DNA of 64,000 nucleotides from Azophilus sp965215035 (GCA_965215035.1 OZ244040.1:868001-932000), one strand, 5' to 3'; shown: positions 34,584-43,495, numbered from the stretch's first letter. The notes: a model not told the origin generated them from the sequence alone. Numbers and translations are program-made.

Positions 34584-35134
34584 GCGACCGCGCGCCACTT
34601 CTTCGCCTCGCAACCAAGGATACGGCTCCTCTGATCGTCGCCCTCCTCAATTCCTTCGTGGTCGACTTCGCGGCCCGGTCCGCTGTTGGTGGTACTGACC
34701 TTAGCTACTTCATCATCAAACAACTCCCCATCATTCATCCGATGCGGCTACAAGAGGAAACGGGATGGGGTTGCACTTACGCCGAGTTCATCGCGCCACG
34801 CGTACTCGAGCTCACATACACTTCTTCGGAACTGCAGCCGTTCTCGGAGCACCTTGGGTACGATGGTCCACCGTTCCCTTGGGACGATGACCGTCGTCTT
34901 CTTGTCAGATGCGAAATCGATGCGGCCCTCTTTCACTTATACGGGATGGATGTCGACGATGTGGACTACATCATGGAGAGCTTCCCCATCGTCAAGCGAC
35001 ATGACGAAAGAGGTTTTGGCGAATATCGCACCAAGCGACTGATAATGGAAATCTACGAAGAGATGGCCGCTGCCAAGATGGCTGCTAGTTCATACCAGAC
35101 CCGCCCGCTCGCATCACCAAGGCAACAGCCATGA
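34580..35134 (+). CDS. Methyltransferase C-terminal module, copy b (different frame)
   Basis: The frame two positions off the core's encodes a nearly complete Eco57I-type methylase C-terminus: LLNSFVVDFAARSAVGG, FIAPRVLELTYTSSELQPF, LGYDGPPFPWDD and GFGEYRTKRLIMEIYEEM. The homology begins upstream at the Trp codon 34502 (W...RATDKRTLITSS), and the frame is open back through the CCGAG tract. ATG 34580 overlaps the preceding stop as ATGA, so it could be translated alone (184 aa) by coupling. More likely it is the intended tail after loss of one repeat unit. Its stop overlaps the next ATG as ATGA. Confidence 0.7.
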   Translation: MSDRAPLLRLATKDTAPLIVALLNSFVVDFAARSAVGGTDLSYFIIKQLPIIHPMRLQEETGWGCTYAEFIAPRVLELTYTSSELQPFSEHLGYDGPPFPWDDDRRLLVRCEIDAALFHLYGMDVDDVDYIMESFPIVKRHDERGFGEYRTKRLIMEIYEEMAAAKMAASSYQTRPLASPRQQP

Positions 35135-35799
35135 ACGGCTGTATCCCTCTCATGCCAAGCACTGCTGCAACTTGGTTTCAGGCCTTTCGCGACATTACCA
35201 ATGCTACGAACGAGCGTACTCTTGTAACGAGCAACATGCCGCTGAGCGGCATTGGGAATAACGCTCCAGCGATTGATTACTCATATGGCCGATCAATCGC
35301 GTCTGCTCTCGTGCTGGCAAACATGAACAGTCTCCCGCTCGATTGGGCAGCCCGTTTCTCCGTGGGCGGCGTGCACATGAGTTTTTTCGTTCTCAAACAG
35401 CTTCCTGTTTTGCCGCCAGAAGCGTATCTAAAGACAAGCGCTTGCGGCTATCCGTGGGTTCACTTGATCGTTCCCCGCGTGCTGGAGCTCACCTACGTAT
35501 CCGAGGAAATGGCTGGTTTCGCCAACGATCTCGGCTATGAAGGACCGCTATTGCCTTGGAACGGGGAACGACGCCACCGCCGGCAATCCGAACTGGACGC
35601 AATCTTCGCCCACATGTACGGACTCAGCCGCTCGGATCTTGAATGGATCCTCGACGCGCCACCTCCAAGTTCATCCTTCCCGTCCCTCAAGCAGCACGAA
35701 TTGAAGGAATTCGGCGAGTACCGCACCGAGCGCCTCGTGCTCCAAGCGTTCGACTCTCTCGACCGGGGAGCTATCCCCGATCTCAGTGCGAAGACATAG
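35131..35799 (+). CDS. Methyltransferase C-terminal module, copy c (third frame)
   Basis: A 222-aa frame encoding a complete, diverged methylase tail with no catalytic core: WFQAFRDITNATNERTL, LPLDWAARFSVGG, FFVLKQLPVLPP, LIVPRVLELTYVSEEM and EFGEYRTERLVLQAFDSL. It is homologous over its whole length to copy b but clearly different in sequence. It starts in an ATGA overlap with copy b. Composition is less GC-rich than the core gene. It may be a stand-alone specificity or assembly subunit, a cassette for recombination, or a remnant of a second methylase. Confidence 0.75.
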   Translation: MNGCIPLMPSTAATWFQAFRDITNATNERTLVTSNMPLSGIGNNAPAIDYSYGRSIASALVLANMNSLPLDWAARFSVGGVHMSFFVLKQLPVLPPEAYLKTSACGYPWVHLIVPRVLELTYVSEEMAGFANDLGYEGPLLPWNGERRHRRQSELDAIFAHMYGLSRSDLEWILDAPPPSSSFPSLKQHELKEFGEYRTERLVLQAFDSLDRGAIPDLSAKT

Positions 35800-36104
35800 T
35801 CACGCGCACACCTGACCAAACCTTTTCACAACTTGACGCACACCGCAAAGCCGTGCCCAAAAGTCCGCTGGCGGCAGCTACGGCGTCGCTCGCCGGCGGA
35901 TGGGCAATGTTGGTTCGTCGGGGCACACCCGTCGATAACGGAGGATTGCGGTAGATGTCGCACATGATTTGGTGTTGATGTCCCCAAGCATGGCGAGCCC
36001 GCCTGGGAATAATTCTTCGGGGTTCGATGTTCACAGGTGGAAGTCGGCCGAATTGGTTTCCCGGCGGCGGGCCGCCACCGCAACCTGTCGTATCAGAGGT
36101 TGGC
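35800..36104. other. Intergenic region at the right edge of the defence island
   Basis: This 305-bp spacer starts with a dispersed repeat (35803-35843) also found at 12711-12753, followed by sequence without a supported gene and the promoter region of pilT. The repeat beside the last island gene makes this a plausible boundary, but no att site or integrase was seen. Confidence 0.5.
35803..35843 (+). repeat. Dispersed intergenic repeat, copy 2
   Basis: Matches 12711-12753 with a small indel (shared gaccaaaccttttc and acaacttgacg). It starts four bases after the stop of the last defence gene. Confidence 0.65.
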
Positions 36105-37172
36105 ATGGCGCTTCAGGAACCGGCCGGGTCGCCGGCATGGATCGAGAAACTGCTTACCCACAGTGTTCGGCAGGGCGCTTCCGACCTGCACCTGGCCGCG
36201 GGCGTGCCACCGATGCTGCGCGTAGACGGCGACCTAGGGCGCATCGACGCGCCGGCTCTGCAGGCGGGCGAACTGGGCCCCGCGATTCACGGCATCATGA
36301 ACGAGCGCCAGCGGGAGGAATACGAGACGCTGCTGGAAACGGATTTCTCCTTTGCGGTGCGCGACATCGCACGCTTCCGGGTCAACGTCTTCCGGCAGAA
36401 TCGCGGCCCTGCGGTGGTGTTTCGCACCATCCCGTCCAAGGTGCCGTCGCTGGCGGGCTTGGGCCTCGGGGGCGTGTTCGAGGAGGTCAGCCTCAAGCCC
36501 CGGGGGCTGGTTCTGGTCACCGGGCCGACCGGGTCCGGCAAGAGCACAACGCTCGCGGCCATGGTCGATTTCGTCAACGAGAACCGCGCCGGCCATATCC
36601 TCACCGTGGAGGATCCCATCGAGTTCGTGCACCTAAGCAAGCGGTGCCTGGTCAACCAGCGCGAGGTACATCGGCATACCCGGAGTTTCAGCCGGGCACT
36701 GCGCTCGGCGCTAAGGGAAGACCCGGACGTGATCATGGTGGGAGAGATGCGGGATCTGGAAACCATTCGGCTGGCGTTGACCGCCGCCGAGACCGGGCAC
36801 CTGGTATTCGGAACCCTGCACACGGCATCCGCGGGCAAAACGGTCGATCGCATCGTCGACGTATTTCCGGCGGAGGAGAAGGCCGCCACTCGGGCCATGC
36901 TGTCGGAATCCCTACAGGCGGTGATTTCGCAGGGCCTGCTCAAGCGAATCGGCGGCGGGCGGGTCGCCGCCCACGAAATCATGATCGGCACCCCGGCCAT
37001 CCGCAACCTGATTCGCGAGGGCAAGGTGGCCCAGATGTACTCCGCGATACAGACCGGCGGCGGTGCCGGTATGCAGACCCTGGACCATTGCCTGCGCGGG
37101 CTCGTTGCCAAGGGTACTATCGAACGGGAGGCCGCCCGGGCCCAGGCCCGAAACCCAGGCGAATTCTACTGA
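36105..37172 (+). CDS. pilT: Type IV pilus retraction ATPase PilT
   Basis: A 355-aa secretion ATPase that depolymerises type IV pili for twitching. Walker A GPTGSGKST lies at about residues 140-148; the Asp-box, Walker B (EDPDVIMVGEMRD) and His-box (GHLVFGTLHT) are present. AIRNLIREGK near 298 is the PilT-specific retraction motif. ATG 36105 was chosen because the longer frame upstream encodes no PilT-like sequence. Its 3' end overlaps convergent ruvX by 7 bases. Confidence 0.93.
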   Translation: MALQEPAGSPAWIEKLLTHSVRQGASDLHLAAGVPPMLRVDGDLGRIDAPALQAGELGPAIHGIMNERQREEYETLLETDFSFAVRDIARFRVNVFRQNRGPAVVFRTIPSKVPSLAGLGLGGVFEEVSLKPRGLVLVTGPTGSGKSTTLAAMVDFVNENRAGHILTVEDPIEFVHLSKRCLVNQREVHRHTRSFSRALRSALREDPDVIMVGEMRDLETIRLALTAAETGHLVFGTLHTASAGKTVDRIVDVFPAEEKAATRAMLSESLQAVISQGLLKRIGGGRVAAHEIMIGTPAIRNLIREGKVAQMYSAIQTGGGAGMQTLDHCLRGLVAKGTIEREAARAQARNPGEFY

Positions 37173-37570
37173 GCCGCGCTGGTGCGATCACCCAGCCAGG
37201 TCTCGGCGATCAGGCGGGCCGCCACCGCGTGATCGTCCGTGCCGGGTTGTTGCTGCCTCGCATCCCGGGTCGTCAGCCGTTCGTCCGCGAGTTCCACCCG
37301 ATTCGAATAGCGCTGCTCCAGCAGCTTGGCGAAACGCCGGACACGCCCGCACATTTCGCTCTCCGTACCGTCCATGTTGAGCGGTAGGCCGACGACGAGG
37401 CAGTCGGGACGCCATTCGCCGATGACCCGGTCCAGTTCAATCCAGTCGGGGACGCCATCATTGGCGGACAGGCACCCGATAGGGCCAGCCGTACCGGTGA
37501 CCGTCTGCCCGGCGGCTAGCCCCATGCGGCGCAACCCGAAGTCGATAGCGAGCACCAAGGCGGCTTTCAT
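37166..37570 (-). CDS. ruvX: Putative Holliday junction resolvase RuvX/YqgF
   Basis: A 134-aa RNase H-fold protein with the N-terminal LAIDFGLRRMGLA (catalytic Asp), VVGLPLNMDG and DERLTT blocks of YqgF. Members process 16S rRNA 5' ends and resolve junctions. It is encoded directly after yqgE, the usual gammaproteobacterial order. Confidence 0.93.
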   Translation of the reverse strand: MKAALVLAIDFGLRRMGLAAGQTVTGTAGPIGCLSANDGVPDWIELDRVIGEWRPDCLVVGLPLNMDGTESEMCGRVRRFAKLLEQRYSNRVELADERLTTRDARQQQPGTDDHAVAARLIAETWLGDRTSAAQ

Positions 37571-37645
37571 CGGGCAAATTCCACCTTCCGCACCGCAACC
37601 GAGCCGCGTTCAACCATCTATTCGCCGGGCGCTAGTATCGGCCGG

Positions 37646-38221
37646 TCAGGCATCGCCGGTCTGGCCGGACATCAGGCGAATATCGATGCCGAGGGTTGCG
37701 GCCGCCTGGCCGATGCGTTCTTCGAACGGTACGTCGAATAGGATTTCGGTACTTGCCGGGCAGGTGAGCCACACATTCTCGGCGAGCTCCCCTTCGAGTT
37801 GCTGCGGGCCCCAGCCCGCGTAACCCAGCGCCACAAGATAGTTGTAGGGACCACGGTTGCCGGCGATCGCTTCCAGCACTTCCCGCGCCGTGGTGAGCTT
37901 CAGGCCGTGACCGAGGCTCATCGAAGCCGGAAAGTCGCCATCGTCGGAATGCAGCACAAAGCCTTGCTGGTTGGAAACCGGCCCACCCTCCAGGATGGGG
38001 ACGTTGGCAAGTTCCGCCGGCCCCGACAAGCCGGACTGCTCAATCAGCTCACCGACGGAAACCGGCGTCGGCCGATTGATCATCAGGCCCATGGCACCGT
38101 CGTCGTTGTGCTCACAGATGTAGGTGATGGTATTGCCGAAGTAGGTGCCCACCTGGTTCGGCATGGCGATCAGGAAATGATGCTTCAAATGCACGAGTCG
38201 CTCCGGCTCGTTTGCCGGCAT
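37646..38221 (-). CDS. yqgE: YqgE/AlgH family protein (UPF0301)
   Basis: A 191-aa protein of the YqgE/AlgH family: HFLIAMPNQVG, YICEHNDDGAMGLMINRP, GGPVSNQQGFVLH and LGYAGWGPQQLEGEL are the conserved blocks. Its biochemical role is unsettled; in Pseudomonas it was linked to alginate regulation. It lies upstream of ruvX on the same strand. Confidence 0.95.
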   Translation of the reverse strand: MPANEPERLVHLKHHFLIAMPNQVGTYFGNTITYICEHNDDGAMGLMINRPTPVSVGELIEQSGLSGPAELANVPILEGGPVSNQQGFVLHSDDGDFPASMSLGHGLKLTTAREVLEAIAGNRGPYNYLVALGYAGWGPQQLEGELAENVWLTCPASTEILFDVPFEERIGQAAATLGIDIRLMSGQTGDA

Positions 38222-38302
38222 ATTGTATCAAGGGCCATGCCGGTCGCGCCGAACTTTTTCCCCTGTGCGGGCTCCGCCCCCAGTAGGCCCGGGCGCGGAC
38301 GC

Positions 38303-39060
38303 ACCGAGAACAGCATAGTTCCCGTTCGCCGGCTGCTCCCAAAGGGTTCACCTACCCGATAAGAGTGGGCGTACCGCGCTCGCACGCCGAACATTTAAGG
38401 CTCCCGCCAGCGCCCATCGGAGTGGGAAGACAACCCCGCCAGGCGTTCGGCGGGCGAGTGCGGTGCGCCCACCCGCAAGCCGCCCACAAAAGCGGAAACA
38501 GCATAGCTCCCGTTCGCCAGCCCGCACCACAGGGTTCGCCTACCCGGAAAGAGTGGGCGTACCGCGCTCGCCCGCCGAACATTTAAGGCTCCCCGCCAGC
38601 GCCCACGGGATCGGGAACGCAACCCCGCCAGGCGTTCGGCGGGCGAGTGCGGTGCGCCCGCCCGCAAGCCGCCCACAAAAGCGGAAACAGCATAGCTCCC
38701 GTTCGCCAGCCCGCACCACAGGGTTCGCCTACCCGGAAAGAGTGGGCGTACCGCGCTCGCCCGCCGAACATTTAAGGCTCCCCGCCAGCGCCCACGGGAT
38801 CGGGAACGCAACCCCGCCAGGCGTTCGGCGGGCGAGTGCGGTGCGCCCGCCCGCAAGCCACCCACAAAAGCGGAAACAGCATAGCTCCCGTTCGCCGACC
38901 CGCACCACAGGGTTCACCTACCCGATAAGAGTGGGCGTACCGCGCTCGCACGCCGAACTTTTAAGGCTCCCGCCAGCGCCCATCGGAGTGGGAAGACAAC
39001 CCCGCCAGGCGTTCGGCGGGCGAGTGCGGTGCGCCCACCCGCAAGCCACCTACAAAAGGA
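38303..39060. repeat. Tandem array of four 188-189-bp repeat units plus a partial unit
   Basis: Units begin at 38344, 38532, 38721 and 38910, with a partial unit before 38344 and a truncated end near 39060. The two middle copies are almost identical; the outer two are nearly identical to each other. Each unit holds a palindromic ccgccaggcgttcggcggg core. A diverged single copy lies near 63430-63560. Several frames stay open through the array, but none resembles a known protein. It fills the yqgE-tonB gap. Confidence 0.9.
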
Positions 39061-39085
39061 AGCAAAAACTTGCCCTACGCAAGGG

Positions 39086-40039
39086 CTAAGGAAGGGTGTT
39101 CCCTCGGGCAAATCGCCATCTGCGCTCGATCTCGAGCTGGTCGTAGGATTTGCGCAGCTCGACGGGAAAAGGGCTGTACGGTGCCGCCAGGTGGACGATG
39201 CGCACCGCGGCGGCATCCAGTTCCGCGCGTCCAGAAGTTTCCAAGACCCTGGCCTCGCGCAACGCGCCGTCATGGCGAATCACAGCCAGCAGCAACAGTT
39301 CTCCGGAGTAGCCGCCTGGGGGGTAGTTGGCGCGGCCGATCCGCTCGATTTTCTGACGCCACATGTCCAGGTACGCCGCCTCGGCCGCAGTCTTGGCGGC
39401 CGCACTGGTCAGTCGCTTGGTGCGGCGCTTTCCGGCCCGCATGGTCGCTTCTCGCTCCCGTTCGGCATGGGCGTTGGCGATTGCCCGCGCCAGTTCGGCA
39501 CCGGTCAAGCCGCTGAGCTCCGTGACCGATTGGGCGGGGGACCCCGGTGTCGGCGCCCGGTCGCCGAGTGGCGATTCGTCCGCAACCGGCTTAGGCCGAC
39601 CCGGCTCTCGGACGCCGGCGGGAACGGACCCCCGAGTGGCCGCCCAGTGCGCACCCTGGCCACCCGAGGCCTCTTGTGGCGGCAAGGGTTCCGGAACTTC
39701 AGCAGCCGCCCGCATTCCCGCCAAATCCGGAGCGTCTCGGCGCGTCCCCGACAAATCGGGCGCGCCTCCCCCGATGCCCCTGGCCGGGCCCGAATCGGCC
39801 CCACTTTCTCGGAGGTTCCTCACCGGGGCCGGGGCTGAAGCGGTAGCCGGCGCCGGGCCCCGGGGAGCGGCATCCACGGCCAGGATGATGTCGATCACGG
39901 AAGTCCGCACGCCAGCATCGCCCCACCAACCTTCAATGCCCAGCAGGAGCGCCCCGTGCAATACACCGGCCAGCATCAAGGCAACGCCGAAACGCAAGCC
40001 GCTGCCGGAATTGAGCCCATCGCTCACCCAGGACGGCAT
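39086..40039 (-). CDS. tonB: TonB-like energy transducer
   Basis: A 317-aa protein. One N-terminal transmembrane segment (about residues 15-35) is followed by a long Pro/Ala-rich periplasmic linker and a C-terminal TonB domain with YPPGGYSGELLLLAVIRHDG. TonB links the proton gradient via ExbBD to outer-membrane receptors such as the one at 2632. No exbB or exbD adjoins it. It lies between gshB and yqgE, the classical position. Confidence 0.87.
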   Translation of the reverse strand: MPSWVSDGLNSGSGLRFGVALMLAGVLHGALLLGIEGWWGDAGVRTSVIDIILAVDAAPRGPAPATASAPAPVRNLRESGADSGPARGIGGGAPDLSGTRRDAPDLAGMRAAAEVPEPLPPQEASGGQGAHWAATRGSVPAGVREPGRPKPVADESPLGDRAPTPGSPAQSVTELSGLTGAELARAIANAHAEREREATMRAGKRRTKRLTSAAAKTAAEAAYLDMWRQKIERIGRANYPPGGYSGELLLLAVIRHDGALREARVLETSGRAELDAAAVRIVHLAAPYSPFPVELRKSYDQLEIERRWRFARGNTLP

Positions 40040-40065
40040 AGTGTCAGGTCGTTCATCAGTGCGGG

Positions 40066-41070
40066 CTACCGCAGCCTAGGTTCCAGCGCATCCAGCAGAG
40101 CACCGGCGATATCGAGGGAAAACTGCTCATCCAGTTCCCGGATGCAGGTCGGACAGGTCACGTTGACTTCGGTGAGAAAATCGCCGATCACATCAATGCC
40201 GGTGAATATCAGGCCGCGACGCTTCAGTTCCGGCCCCACCTCAGCCGCTATCCACCGGTCGCGTTCGGTCAGCTCCCGGCCCACACCCCTGCCGCCGACG
40301 GCAAGGTTGCCCCGGGTCTCTCCGTCCTTCGGTATCCGGGCAAGGGCGTAGGGAACGGGCTCGCCATCGATGAGCAGTATGCGCTTGTCTCCATCGGCGA
40401 TTTCCGGCAGGTACAACTGACCCATGATTTGCTCCTGACCGCCCCGCGTCAAGGTTTCGAGAATCACGCCGAGATTCGGGTCGCCCTCCAGCACCCGGAA
40501 CACCGAGGTGCCACCCATGCCGTCAAGGCGCTTGAAGACGACGTTCCCATGGGTTTGCTGAAAGTCCCGCAGAACATCCTCGCGCCGGCTCACAACCAGC
40601 GGTGGACAACACTGCGGAAACCGGGTCGCGAAGAACTTCTCGTTGCAGTCGCGCAGCGACCGGGGCCGATTGACCACCAGCACGCCGGCTTCCTCCGCCC
40701 GTTCCAGCAGATAGGTGGCGTAGACATACTCCATGTCAAACGGCGGATCCTTGCGCATCAGCAGCGCATCGAAATGATCCGTCGGTACCAGCCGGCTTTC
40801 GCCAAGTTCGTGCCAAGACTGGCCCCGCCGCGCCAGCGCAGCCGCATCCGCGGGGTCGAGGGAACTTGCGAACGGCTCCACCAGGCTGAGCGACCGGCAG
40901 AACGCCTGCACCCGGTTGTTTCCATAAAGCAGATCGCCCTGCTCAAGGTAGGCGAGGTTCCACCCTCGCGCCTGCGCCGCTTGGATCATCGCCAACGTCG
41001 AATCCTTCTTCAGCGACAGGCCTGGCAGGGGATCCATGATGAAGGCGATACGGGGCGTGGATGGATTCAC
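40066..41070 (-). CDS. gshB: Glutathione synthetase
   Basis: A 334-aa ATP-grasp enzyme that joins gamma-glutamylcysteine and glycine. Conserved blocks IAFIMDPL at the N-terminus, DALLMRKDPPFDMEYVYATY, NEKFFATRFP, FKRLDGMGGTSVFR and FTGIDVIGDFLTEVNVTCPT are all present. Full length. The gshB - tonB - yqgE - ruvX order is conserved in Gammaproteobacteria. Confidence 0.96.
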   Translation of the reverse strand: MNPSTPRIAFIMDPLPGLSLKKDSTLAMIQAAQARGWNLAYLEQGDLLYGNNRVQAFCRSLSLVEPFASSLDPADAAALARRGQSWHELGESRLVPTDHFDALLMRKDPPFDMEYVYATYLLERAEEAGVLVVNRPRSLRDCNEKFFATRFPQCCPPLVVSRREDVLRDFQQTHGNVVFKRLDGMGGTSVFRVLEGDPNLGVILETLTRGGQEQIMGQLYLPEIADGDKRILLIDGEPVPYALARIPKDGETRGNLAVGGRGVGRELTERDRWIAAEVGPELKRRGLIFTGIDVIGDFLTEVNVTCPTCIRELDEQFSLDIAGALLDALEPRLR

Positions 41071-41294
41071 CGCACTAGACTCCTTGCGCGAAACTCGGGC
41101 CGACCATTGCGCCGCATTGTACGCGGGGAACCGTTTTCCCTCCCACAGACGCCGTGGTTCCTCAACCGATCACTACAATTCCCAACCCAGATGACGGGAT
41201 AACAATCACGATCTTCCAGTGAGAATTCAGCCCCTACAGGTTGATCTGAGATCGACGAAAGCACCTCTTTATCCCGGCAACGTCCTAACCAACT

Positions 41295-41909
41295 TTACCG
41301 ACCAGGCACGCCCGGTGGCGGCAACGCCATCTGGCCCTGCCCGGCGGGAACCAGCAGGTCGAGAAACTCCGCGAGGCTGCCGGCGACGGTGCGCAACGGC
41401 TTGTGGCCAGGGCGCTCGAGCAATACCTCGCCGGTGTCGTTGCGCACGGTCAGTATCAGATCCGACTCCGGTTCGGTACAGGCAAAAAACAGGCTTAGCG
41501 GGCTCTTGCTGCGGCGATTGACCAGCACGTGGCCGATCAGGTTTTCGACCAGGCGTTCGGCATCGGCGGGGTTCCAAAGCAGGATGAGGCTGACGTGCCC
41601 ATCGGGCGCCTCGGCTTCCAGGTTGCCCGACCACCAAGCGCCGTAGTATGCCTTGATGTCGGGATGAACCTCTGTTTCCAGCGCCTTCTCCAAGCCGCTG
41701 AAATCGTCGGCGAACGACCGCTTGACGGGACGCCAACGAATGAAGCGCCCGGGTTCGCCGGCCCTTTGTTCAGACGGGCGGGAATAGGGTTCGCCCAGTT
41801 CGCAAGGCGACCGCCAGGCTGGGTCGAAAGGTGCCTCGATTGCCGGCCAGGCTTTGCGGTGGTGGTCTATGAGATGGGTGAGGGATTGGACGACGGACAT
41901 GGGATCCAT
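41295..41909 (-). CDS. syd: SecY-interacting protein Syd
   Basis: A 204-aa Syd homologue, a peripheral protein that checks SecY quality. Typical blocks are LGEPYSRPSEQRAG, HPDIKAYYGAWWSGNLEA, VLLERPGHKPLRTVAGSLAEFL. ATG 41909 (or 41900) begins MDPMSVVQSLTHLI; the nine upstream codons lack support. Confidence 0.85.
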   Translation of the reverse strand: MDPMSVVQSLTHLIDHHRKAWPAIEAPFDPAWRSPCELGEPYSRPSEQRAGEPGRFIRWRPVKRSFADDFSGLEKALETEVHPDIKAYYGAWWSGNLEAEAPDGHVSLILLWNPADAERLVENLIGHVLVNRRSKSPLSLFFACTEPESDLILTVRNDTGEVLLERPGHKPLRTVAGSLAEFLDLLVPAGQGQMALPPPGVPGR

Positions 41910-41944
41910 ATTGCTGTTTGGGGCTCGGTGCCTCACTGCCGAGC

Positions 41945-42055
41945 GGCATCCGGTAGTGTATCAGTTTGCATTTGTGGGCCGAGTGGAGGCGCGGCACACA
42001 GGGGATTCGGCAGGCTCCGGATGCAAACCGATGCACTACCCGGCATCCGGCCGTT
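41945..42055. repeat. Palindromic stem-loop repeat, copy 1 (full)
   Basis: Arms GGTAGTGTATCAGTTTGCAT (41952-41971) and GATGCAAACCGATGCACTACC (42020-42040) pair with about three mismatches around a loop of roughly 48 bases containing gggccgagtggaggcgcggc. Related copies lie at 47351, 47481 and 60207. Confidence 0.8.
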
Positions 42056-42081
42056 GGGTTGCAGCGCCCGCACCTGCCCGA

Positions 42082-43221
42082 CTAACCCCGCCAGATGACC
42101 TTCTCCGACACCTCGTTGATGTCGCGGAGGCCGCAGAACGCCATGGTGAGATCGAGTTCTCTGCGCAGGATGTTCAACGCCGTCGTGACACCCTGCCCGC
42201 CCATGGCACCCAGGCCGTAGACATAGGCGCGCCCAATCATGACGCCCCGGGCACCGAGCGCCAGCGCGCGGAACAGGTCCTGGCCGGTACGGATACCGCC
42301 ATCCATCCAGACTTCCACCTCGTTGCCGACGGCGGCAACGATACCGGGCAGGGCGTCCACCGCGGCGGGTGCGCCGTCGAGCTGCCTGCCGCCGTGATTG
42401 GAAACGATGATGGCGTCGGCACCGCTGCGCACCGCCATGCGGGCATCCTCGACATCGATAATGCCCTTGAGAACGAGCTTGCCGCCCCAGCGTTCCCTGA
42501 TCCATTGCACATCGTTCCAGTTCAACTTCTGGTTGAACTGCCGCGCCGTCCAGCGCGCAAGCGACCTGATATCGGCAACATCCTCGGCATGCCCAACCAC
42601 ATTGCCGAAGCTCCGCCTTCTGGTGCGCACCATTCCCCACGCCCAACGGGGCCTAGTCGCGATATTGAGCAGGTTCTTCAGCGTTGGATTGGGCGGAATC
42701 GACAGCCCGTTCTTAACATCCTGGTGCCGCTGACCGAGGATCTGCAGGTCAACGGTAAGTACCAGCGCGGAACAGCCGACCGACTTGGCGCGATCGATAA
42801 GGCGCTCCACGAACGCGCGGTCGTTCATGACATACAGTTGGAACCAGAATGGCTGGGTTGTGTGCTCCGCCACATCTTCCATGGAACAGATGCTCATCGT
42901 CGAGAGGCAATAGGGAACACCGAACCCCGCCGCCGCCCGGGCGGCCTTGATCTCGCCATCGGCGTGCAGCATGCCGCCTAAGCCGATGGGGGCCAGGGCG
43001 ACGGGCATGGCGACTTCCTGGCCGACCATCCGGCTGCGCAGAGACCGGCCCTCCATGTCGACCATAACCTTCTGCCGGAACTTGATCTTGCCGAAGGCAC
43101 CCCGGTTGTCGCGGAGCGTGCTCTCCGTCCAGGAACCCGCTTCCGCGTAGTCGTAGAACATGCGGGGCACACGTTTTCTAAAAAGCGTCCGAAGGTCTTC
43201 GATGCAGGTGATGGGCGTCAT
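42082..43221 (-). CDS. FMN-dependent alpha-hydroxy-acid dehydrogenase (LldD-like)
   Basis: A 379-aa TIM-barrel flavoenzyme that oxidises L-2-hydroxy acids such as lactate. The active-site block SNHGGRQLDGAPA contains the catalytic His and substrate-binding Arg. VWMDGGIRTGQDLFRALALGA binds the FMN phosphate. YDYAEAGSWTE at the N-terminus and PVALAPIGLGG also fit. L-lactate dehydrogenase is the closest functional guess. It stands alone. Confidence 0.9.
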   Translation of the reverse strand: MTPITCIEDLRTLFRKRVPRMFYDYAEAGSWTESTLRDNRGAFGKIKFRQKVMVDMEGRSLRSRMVGQEVAMPVALAPIGLGGMLHADGEIKAARAAAGFGVPYCLSTMSICSMEDVAEHTTQPFWFQLYVMNDRAFVERLIDRAKSVGCSALVLTVDLQILGQRHQDVKNGLSIPPNPTLKNLLNIATRPRWAWGMVRTRRRSFGNVVGHAEDVADIRSLARWTARQFNQKLNWNDVQWIRERWGGKLVLKGIIDVEDARMAVRSGADAIIVSNHGGRQLDGAPAAVDALPGIVAAVGNEVEVWMDGGIRTGQDLFRALALGARGVMIGRAYVYGLGAMGGQGVTTALNILRRELDLTMAFCGLRDINEVSEKVIWRG

Positions 43222-43495
43222 GGGGCTGTGTCCCTATGGTAGCGGCGGTTCAACCCGCTAGATTACCTTGGTTCACCCTGTGGGGGAGGGTAGCTTTTTG
43301 AAACCTTCGCGCCGGGCAAATGCTGGTCGGCCTGCAGCCAGCCGATCTTAGCTGCATGAAAAAAGTCGCCACGGCGGCACATTGCGCGGTGGCAATGCGT
43401 CACGCGGCGCGGTTCTGCCGATACGCTAGATTTGACCGCACCGCACAGGCCGGCCCCGGTCATGGCCTTACTGTTCCGCCCCTGCCGACCGCCAC

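Noticed and set aside
20936..35799. BREX system
   Set aside because: The methylase resembles PglX-type enzymes, but no PglZ, BrxC or Lon-like BrxL gene is present.
20936..35799. Type I restriction-modification
   Set aside because: There is no HsdS with target-recognition domains and no HsdR-like fusion of nuclease and helicase.
30696..35799. Simple sequencing error splitting one methylase
   Set aside because: An indel could explain a frame change, but not the repeated RT-x-I/V-T/S-S segment, which occurs three times with different sequence. Read-level checking is still advised.
38303..39060. CRISPR array
   Set aside because: Units of 189 bp are adjacent without unique spacers, and no cas genes are present.
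38395..39089. Long open frames on both strands in the 189-bp array
   Set aside because: They exist because the repeat lacks stops in several frames; products repeat themselves and resemble no family.
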